Shown one piece after another: positions 56,881 through 64,000 of a DNA stretch of 64,000 nucleotides. Source of the DNA: Blastomussa wellsi (taxonomy: Eukaryota; Cnidaria; Anthozoa; Scleractinia; Plerogyridae); the NCBI GenBank assembly GCA_947652115.1, contig OX393570.1:8579935-8643934 (forward strand), in the 5' to 3' direction. The notes under the pieces were generated by a model, which worked only from the letters and a program-made list of their open reading frames with translations, was not told the origin of the DNA and searched no databases. How positions within the stretch are numbered: the first letter of the stretch is position 1; each line of letters opens with the position of its first letter. A program made the position numbers and the translations under genes.

Positions 56881-57469
56881 TTCTGGTTTAGGAGACGGCA
56901 AGAGGTCGCGATTCTTGCTGCTGACCAAAAGACCGCGGCCTCTTGGGTGCGAGAATGCACTAAAATATGACGTTCAATCGTAAATCGTACTCAAGTTCTT
57001 TACACGCATGCGCGACGTTATGTACATACGAGGGAGCAATCAAATTGTCATTGTTGCGTCATGCCAGAACGCGAAAGGGTTGAATTGTTAAGAAAAACAC
57101 TGGCGTTCCAAAATTTAGAGTAAACTCGCGCATTCAGGTCAAAACTTTACCAGTGAGGCGGCACGGACATGAACAAAGCGTCAAATTGTTCTAAAGGAAG
57201 CCCTAGTTCACGCAGATATGCGTCTAGTTTTCACGAAGACCATTATTTTTTTAAGGAAAATTCACAAACTCGGCGTTTCATACAAAGAAAACGACATAAA
57301 TTCGAGAAGAGTCGACAGAAAAGGGCCAGAAAGCGATAGCCGGATTGGTGCGAAGCTATTTGTTTAATCCCGTCGGTCCCAAGAGCTAGTGTTACCATTA
57401 CCCAGTCAGAACCTGTTTTCATTACGCACGCGCACTCCTAGTTCGAGTCTTGGTTAAGACGCCGACAAA

Positions 57470-58180
57470 ATAAGAACAACCCAAAACCCTGTTCCAAGAT
57501 AACGAGTCTTATTTAGGGTGCGTTCGATCGACCCCATTCCGGAATGGAAATAAACGGAATAAAATGGAATATCCGTTCGATTGAGAATCCATTCCAATTC
57601 CGGAATACGCATAATTTATTCCAAGCATTCTGCTCCCTGAAGCGGAATGCTTGGAATAATCCGGAATAATGACGTCACACCTCTTCACTTCGCCGAACTG
57701 AACAAAAATGGCGACCGCTAGCGGTGCAAAAGAAAGTCAACAAAACGAAGAAACGAGTTTCTCCGAAAGAATGGTTATTGTTGGAGTCGGGAAGAAACTC
57801 TTCTGCTCATCTCCTTAGATGGAGATGGCAGATTATTTACAAAATGTGAATTATAAAAAGAAACAAGTGTGGGAAATGATCGCAGCGAGAATCCAACGCG
57901 AGAGCCAGGGGAAGGGAGATTCGCCACGGTCGGACCAGTGTGAGGGCAAGTGGAAAGCCCTCACATCGGCCTTCCGCAAATGCGAGGACCATAACAACAA
58001 TTTGTATTTTCGTACGGATAGCCGCTGTCTTATCGTTATATCGCGGGCCATTATTCCAGAAAAATAATCGTTTTATTGACGATCAGATAGAATGGCTATT
58101 CTGGAACAATCCAGGTACAAAATAACAGCTCAAAACCCTGTGCTAAGATAAGACGCGTCTTATTTAAGTCGCGTCCAAAA
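57470..58180 (+). repeat. Direct repeats flanking the Harbinger-type fragment
   Basis: caaaaccctgttccaagata and cgagtcttattta at 57482-57515 recur as caaaaccctgtgctaagata and cgcgtcttattta at about 58132-58170. They are too long and diverged for a target duplication and may be a tandem repeat into which the element inserted. Confidence 0.5.
57516..58070 (+). pseudogene. Harbinger-type fragment with broken Myb/SANT-like domain
   Basis: Begins gggtgcgttcgatcg directly after TTA, like the MITE at 38678. At 57783-57815 one frame reads WSREETLLLISL. A frame change later, 57819-58067 reads NYKKKQVWEMIAARIQ and QCEGKWKALTSAFRKCEDHN. Together they give the three-helix tryptophan pattern of the Myb/SANT-like protein that accompanies PIF/Harbinger transposases. 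No transposase and no clear right terminal repeat are visible. Confidence 0.7.
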
Positions 58181-58269
58181 TAAGACACGAACTCTAATTT
58201 TGTGCTATTTGTACAGTCAATTTCCGTCTTACCTAATACGCATCTTATTTCATCCCGTATAAATGTTTG

Positions 58270-60846
58270 AACACTGATGAAATGTCTGTTTTTTCAAAAT
58301 ACGGTTCACCGTTTATTGTCAATGAATTCCAGTGCTTCGCAGCAAAACCTATTCTGTAAGTTTTTATGCTAAATATGATCATCGGATCAACCTTGGGAGG
58401 TCTTCGGCATACTTTGGAAAACTCCAACAAATTCAGAAATGTTAAGCAGCATTAAAAAATGATTTAGAATAAACAAAAGATGCTCGAAATACAATCCATA
58501 AGCTCATAGTGTGGGGAAGATATTTGTTTACATTGTTTTTGTTATTTAAATTGCCAACAAGTTGAACAAAAAAGCTCTTTGTTTAACCAGCCAATAATTT
58601 TCTGGTTGGCACATTAATAACAATTGGTGACGTCACTGATATCTTCCCTTTAAGACACGCTGTAACGAGACATTCTGTAAGAACCGATTAGGGTAACAAA
58701 CTCCCTGCATTTTGTTTGTAGATCCTCGATAATCGTAAAATCTTTAAAATACCTTGTTGAAAAATGTGCGCCAAACGGATGTGAAGTAGCTGTCCTTATA
58801 CAATCCTTCGCAACTTCATAATAAAGTTAGCGATCTTCAGGGAACAACGTAAAAGCAATTTTTAAACCAGGCGAGGAGACAAAGCGTAAACAAAAACATT
58901 TTAATGTCAATGGAGTTGTTTATATTATGCGAACAAAGACTTAGTGAGCAAAAAGAGAAAATGTTTACGTTACAGGTCAAGTAATATTGCAAAAGTAACA
59001 TAACTACGTAATTTTAAAACAATCCTCTGCACTAAAGAGACGAATAACAGTCCGACTTATGGAAAATCGCTATCCGATTGGCTGGATAGTCATCGTCTAT
59101 CGATCATTAGCATAACCCAGTGACAGACTATTAGGCAAACTCCATATCTGATCGACTGCAAGGGCTCTCGCAGCGCGCGTGGCATTGTGGCCAGAACTGA
59201 GGTTGGAAACTAATCATCAAGTAATCAGTTTTATCGATATTTATGTTTAATAGAACGGTCACTAGGTTATGCTTAAAACGATTGCAAGGCTCGCTCTTGG
59301 TTTGCATCGACTTTGACACAACTGTCAGCCGACAGAAACCTCGTGCTCGCCGTCTAATTGTTAATTAGTCTTACATCGAATCCAGGTCATAGGCTAATGA
59401 TATCAAACTGAATCAACTCCTGTGTGTCGTCTGTTTCAATGTTTGGCAGCGCTAGCTTCAAGTTCTTCGTGTTTGCCAAAACGTACACTAATTATATCTC
59501 TTTCTTTTAACCAAAAAGGCCATCTAAAAATTCTACGATTTTCTTTCCTCTTAAAGGAATAAGTTCATTTTACATCATACACGTTAAACAATTACCTTAA
59601 AGCACTCATACCAGTTTCCAGTTTGGTATCCCGACAACTGTTAACCGAACTTCACAGTGACTGGAACTGGACTTGTGCGCTTTTACACAAGAAAAACTTT
59701 AGTTTCATTAAATTTTAAAAGCGCGAAAACCTAACCTAACACAACCTTTTGGTATCTACAGAACTATACTGTGGTCCCAGCTTTGTGCATGATTTTTTTT
59801 ACATCTACAAGGTAACGTAAGGGGCTCCATTTACAAAGCACTAGTTTACATTGTTAAAAAATATTTTCATTGAAGGGCAGTCAGTCTCTGAAGCACTCTG
59901 ATACGAAGCCGGTGATGATCGCTGCTCGGCATTCCGTAAGAATTGAGACTGTTCCTGGTGCAAACGCTTTAAGCTCTTCAAGTGTTAAAACACTACTTAT
60001 CTAGCGACACTCCTTTCACTGCATTAATGCCATCAATTGAACTTTTACAAGTCCCAAGAGCGGCACCAAAACTCTGCGAGCTTTTGCCATACATTTCCTA
60101 CAATTTACCATAAACGAAACTGGTTTTACATCAAAATACTTCTCCCATCGTACCTACTTCGCTGTAAGTTTGTCTGACTTTTAACATTTGCTTTGCTCGT
60201 TTTGCTCTTTTTTTTTCTATCCAAGTTATCGGCAAGTTGTTCCTTCCCGTAATGACAAAACAGTGCGCAAGGAACCTTGTGGTTACGAAGGGCTACAAAT
60301 TTCTCTCTCTCTTGAGAATTGAAGGTTGAGGTTTTTACTTGCATGGGCGACACGAGTTGCGCAAAAAACAAACAAAGTGGCGAGGGCCAAACAAACTGAC
60401 TAGCTCTCGTTTATGGCATGAGGTTTCATTAATTAACACTTCAACAGCAAATACGGTGGATAATTATGCATAGCAATGATTCCGACAAAACACTTATTTC
60501 TTGTTTCGCTATTTAGAGCCCTCTAGACTAAAACTTCCACTTATTTTTAGGCGTACAAAATTTATCTATAGATTACAACACTAAACCACTGCAGTGAAAT
60601 ATGTCGTACCATTGCCACTCGTCCAAGTGACAGATCAATTTGTGACTGCAAACCCAGGTTTTTGACGTTGGTTTTCCAAATTCATCAACGCAAGAAGCCA
60701 ACAACTACATCTGCAACGCAGTTTAGCGTCACAGTCTACACAGAAACTTATGACCGCGTGGAAAAGTACGATGCAATTCACTGTTATCTCTATAAAACTA
60801 TGCACAAACGGGAAATATCCAGCCCGCATGTAACTGAAGAAGCGGT
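58270..60846. other. Downstream of the SORL1-like gene, no coding exon seen
   Basis: AT-rich sequence with no recognisable ORF or strong repeat. The end adjoining 60847 must include the 3' untranslated region of the SORL1-like gene. I found no clear AATAAA on the minus strand close to the stop. Confidence 0.4.
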
Positions 60847-63617
60847 TTAAGCCCTGACCAGCGGTTCGTCGTCGGAGAAGCCTTGGATCATGGGCACATC
60901 TTCGTCTAAAGGAGAAAGAAACATCCAAATCAGGCCTATTCTAAGGTTGTATAAGTAACCACATACCTAGTAGGTCGACCACCATGGCTTTTCTGACTAG
61001 TTTTCACTCGTGTCAAATGTCATTTGCCTCGGTTTTGCATTGCTACATGATGCTAATGAGAAATAAACTAAAACCACCCGCGACACGCTCGCAAACGTTT
61101 TTATACTTGTATTCGCTTCGCATTTTGGTTGGACCATTGGATTGTTTTCGTCCTTTGTGATTTGTCAGGGTAAAAGCTTTGGGTTTTATTTTGAAAACTG
61201 TTCTGTAAGTAAAGCGGTCGACTCTGGCCGATGGGATCATCTGACAGGTTACTTACTAGCCATTGGCGTATGGGACGGGGGGCAGACCATCCCCCAAATT
61301 TTGGGAAACTCCAATATTTTGGCCAGCAAGAGAAATTTGGGCAAGGCAACTTGGGAGATTTTTTTTGGGCAAATGGTTCACTCGGGGCAAAAATTGCCCG
61401 TACGCTTGTGTTTCTAGCATTCTGTGAACAATTCGCCGGCAGGGCTTCGACCATAACGCGTTTTGCCCGAGAACAGGGCCCACTCTCCGATTAAAAGCAC
61501 ACTCCCTGCAAGATGCAGATTATGATCTCTCGATTCTAACTGATTCATTAAAGCCCACTGACACTTTGCATAAAAGGCATCCGCATTTGAATTACACTAC
61601 TTATACATCCTAAGCCTCAAATTCACGTATAAAATCCTTTGTCTATAAACATCCACACAAGGCTAAGGATGTATAAAGTACTGTTATTCAAAGTTGGGCG
61701 CCATATCTGCAAAGTGTCTACTCCAGCCTTTTTGCGCTACAAGTCCCCTCCCATTGCAAGGGCTCCCCGATAATGACATCTACCGATACTAATCTCATTC
61801 CAATCATAAGTCAACCAAAGAGCAGGGGATTTAAAACGACGTAGGGAGAGGACACTGAAACAGATCGCAAAAAAACAAACACTTTGGAAAGCTATTCTGG
61901 AAGCCCTAATTCAATAGCTCACTTTCAAAATCACGTGGTTTTTTTTTTCTATTTTATCACGTCCAATTGTATCGCGGGCCCATATTGGAAGGACAATTCT
62001 TTCCTTGTAGGTAATTTTCTAGCTTTATAATCTGGTTTACTCCACGGAAATATTGTCGCAATTCCCTGAGATGCTTTTTCTTTCCTCCTTTAAATTCGTG
62101 TATGAGACGATTGCAGTTTCAATGTTTTGTTGCGGATTAATCTTATTTATCCCTTTTTGGAATAGTTATTGCGCAGCGGAACACAGCAGTTATAGTGAGA
62201 AGGCATACCTGCTACGCAAGGTAAAATTCATTCACCACGAAAGCCGCAATTTTGAATTGTGTCCTTCCAATGCGAGCCTTCACTACTTTTAGTCCGCGGA
62301 AACCAAAAATGTCACGTGATTTTGAAAGTGAGCTATTCTAAGCATCCTCTAATTATATGGCTTCATTTCTTTTTGCTTCGAGCCGTGATTGGCTTTTTAC
62401 GGTAGAGCAGTTTTCGACATTGGTTTGGTTTTGCTTCGCTATGTTAGCAAGTGGCTTGAAAATCGCGTGATACTATCTCGACCATAATAAGAAGCGCACG
62501 TTTTCCCGCGCATCGAGGCGGCTACACTGTATTTGCTTTGAGTGTTCACTTGATCCCCTGGATCGTCTGCCGTTTGTGACTGGCCAGAGTGACAAAATTT
62601 GGTTTTGGTTTTGTGACATTCATAACGAAAACCACTCCAGTCTCATTTGCGGTGATCAGTTAAGATTACTGTGGGTTTGTTAAAACAGACACTACCGTAG
62701 ACTCACTGAAAACTGTGCTACTTCATGTAATAACATACTTAAGGGTCCTAGTCAGCCACGCCTTGTTTTTGTTTACATGCAAGAGTTATAGCTTACGCGG
62801 AGCGTGTCGCAACGAAAGAAATCACTGAGAAAGGTAATGAAGGTAATCTAACACTTCCAACAACAAAACTTACAGCAGCGCAATAAGATTGCGCTTCAAC
62901 ATACAGTTTCTACCATTTTGATGGCATCGAAAATGGCGGAGGCTGACTGGGGCCCTTTAAAAGCTTCATGTAATCGATACCTGAATGGAATGTGACTCCG
63001 CCATCATCATCATCCATAGCGCGCCTAGTCATAAGAGCGAACATAGAGCGCTCCAGTCGACGAGACTTCCGAACAAAGAACACCAGGATTATGATGAAGA
63101 TTAGTCCGACAATGGCTACTGGCACTGCCCACACTGCTGCATTCAGACCTTTCTTTTCGCCGGTTTGTTTACCAGCTTTGGGGGCGACTGGAGTGGGTGC
63201 GGGAGTGGATTGAGCGACGGCTGGAACAGAAGTTGGAATATCTTGGCCTGAAAAAAGCACGACGACAAGACAAAACGTGTTAAAATATTTGAAGAGAATG
63301 AAACCGATTTTCGCTAACGTGATGCCGGGGTCTGGTTACGATCGAGGTAAAGGCGTATCCAAAGGGGTGTGTGTAAGTGGCCATGTGGCCAAGAGGAACA
63401 ACTCACAAACCGAAAAAAAAATTAACTCACCATTTCGTGGGTAGTATGCAAAGCCCAAGGATTTTGCACCGTAACCACACAACGCCTTGACGCGAGTTTG
63501 GAAAACGTAATTCTGTCCAGACTCTAAGCCATCACACTCGATAGTTAACGTAGTCTCATTTGTCAAGGTGTTGAAAACTTTGGTTTTATTTTCAAGGAAT
63601 ACCACAATTTCATACGC
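60847..63617 (-). CDS. SORL1: SORL1/SorLA-like sorting receptor, last three coding exons
   Basis: Type I membrane receptor of the SorLA family, which shuttles cargo between Golgi, endosomes and the surface. Visible exons on the minus strand: 63617-63431, 63247-62981, 60905-60847. Phases match. The first has 62 residues of a fibronectin III domain (YEIVVF; SGQNYVFQTRVKALCGYG), as in the last FnIII domain of vertebrate SorLA. The second has a Thr/Pro stalk, a membrane segment (AVWAVPVAIVGLIFIIILVF) and the start of the tail (VRKSRRLERSMFAL). The last gives EDVPMIQGFSDDEPLVRA, closely resembling the vertebrate SorLA terminus and its acidic GGA-adaptor site. The juxtamembrane FANSHY-type retromer motif of vertebrates is not visible; FALMTR stands at that place. 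The VPS10P, LDL-receptor-like and other domains would lie beyond position 64000, so the gene is partial here. Confidence 0.85.
61262..61410 (+). repeat. Dispersed repeat shared with 37480-37680
   Basis: attggcgtatggg at the left, gcaagagaaatttgggcaag, gcaaatggttcac and ttgcccgtacgctt at the right. Homopolymer tracts are shorter than in the other copy. In the last intron of the SORL1-like gene. Confidence 0.65.
61913..62337. mobile_element. MITE in the last SORL1-like intron
   Basis: Terminal inverted repeats aatagctcactttcaaaatc, continuing through acgtg, pair with the right end cacgtgattttgaaagtgag followed by ctatt. A second inverted pair lies inside (ccatattggaaggacaattc with gaattgtgtccttccaatg). 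425 bp, no coding capacity. Confidence 0.8.
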
Positions 63618-63748
63618 CTGAGAGATTAAACACAAAAAATATTAATAATAAGCAAGGTTTTCGGGCTAAACAACATTCGAAGATATTGCTCTCATGTGGC
63701 ACGACTTGCACACACAAAGCTTTTCAGAGTTTCGAGTAAGAATAGACC

Positions 63749-63835
63749 AATTTCGATATTTTAAAATTCAGCCTAAAACAATAGACCTCAGCAAGAGGCT
63801 CTGGGGAATAAACTGAATTTTAAAATATCGAAATT
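63749..63835. repeat. Small palindrome at the right edge
   Basis: aatttcgatattttaaaatt (63749) pairs with aattttaaaatatcgaaatt (to 63835) around a 41-bp loop. In the SORL1-like intron upstream of the FnIII exon. Sequence from 63618 to 64000 shows no further exon. Confidence 0.7.
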
Positions 63836-64000
63836 TTAAGTTCCGTTTTAGGCCTATGACGACAAATCTGAAATGGTGTGACCCTTTCTTAAAAATGAAA
63901 GTTAACAGGTTAACCCATCTGCCAATGAGCCCCACCGACCCGAACCGAACCCCCCAACTCAAAAGTCATATTTTCAACTCGCTTCTCTTTGTATGAAAGT

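Overview
The window looks like nuclear DNA from an animal, most likely an anthozoan cnidarian and probably a stony coral. It is AT-rich, its genes are split into many short exons with GT-AG introns, and the encoded proteins are animal orthologues. The non-coding DNA is crowded with fold-back elements, tRNA-derived SINEs, Penelope-like pieces and CR1/L1-type retrotransposons. The animal assignment rests on the proteins. The coral assignment rests on my recollection of repeat families and is an inference. I see no bacterial genes, operons or CRISPR arrays.

Four genes are supported. (1) PPOX, protoporphyrinogen oxidase, plus strand, 2288-14030, five exons that join in frame to 499 codons plus stop. 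(2) PDE9A, a high-affinity cGMP phosphodiesterase, plus strand, starting 15165, eighteen coding exons in frame, with a stop at 38082 or, through a possible GC-AG intron, at 39210. (3) A Ras-superfamily GTPase of the RERG/RASL12 type, minus strand, 53894 down to 43038, four coding exons, 318 residues, with a 144-residue N-terminal extension and an unusual switch II. (4) The last three coding exons of a SORL1/SorLA-like sorting receptor, minus strand, 63617 down to 60847; the rest lies beyond the right edge. PPOX and PDE9A run head to tail about 1.1 kb apart. PDE9A and the GTPase converge. The GTPase and SORL1 are both on the minus strand. The four genes share no obvious pathway: heme synthesis, cGMP breakdown, small-GTPase signalling and endosomal sorting.

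The repeats are the rest of the story. PPOX intron 1 holds a 2.3 kb fold-back with arms of about 580 bp. PDE9A introns hold SINEs, a MULE-like MITE with a perfect 10-bp target duplication, a 195-bp palindrome of Penelope-associated sequence and a non-LTR fragment. The largest GTPase intron (43407-50155) contains a nearly complete CR1/L2-type retrotransposon inserted inside an L1/Tx1-type retrotransposon. Removing it together with one copy of the target duplication restores the L1 reading frame. The same intron has a 29-bp minisatellite. Between the GTPase and SORL1 are Penelope reverse-transcriptase and GIY-YIG fragments in opposite orientations, and a Harbinger-type fragment with a broken Myb/SANT domain.

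Exons were assembled by hand from splice sites, frame continuity and remembered family sequence. Repeat boundaries are approximate unless a terminal repeat or target duplication is cited.
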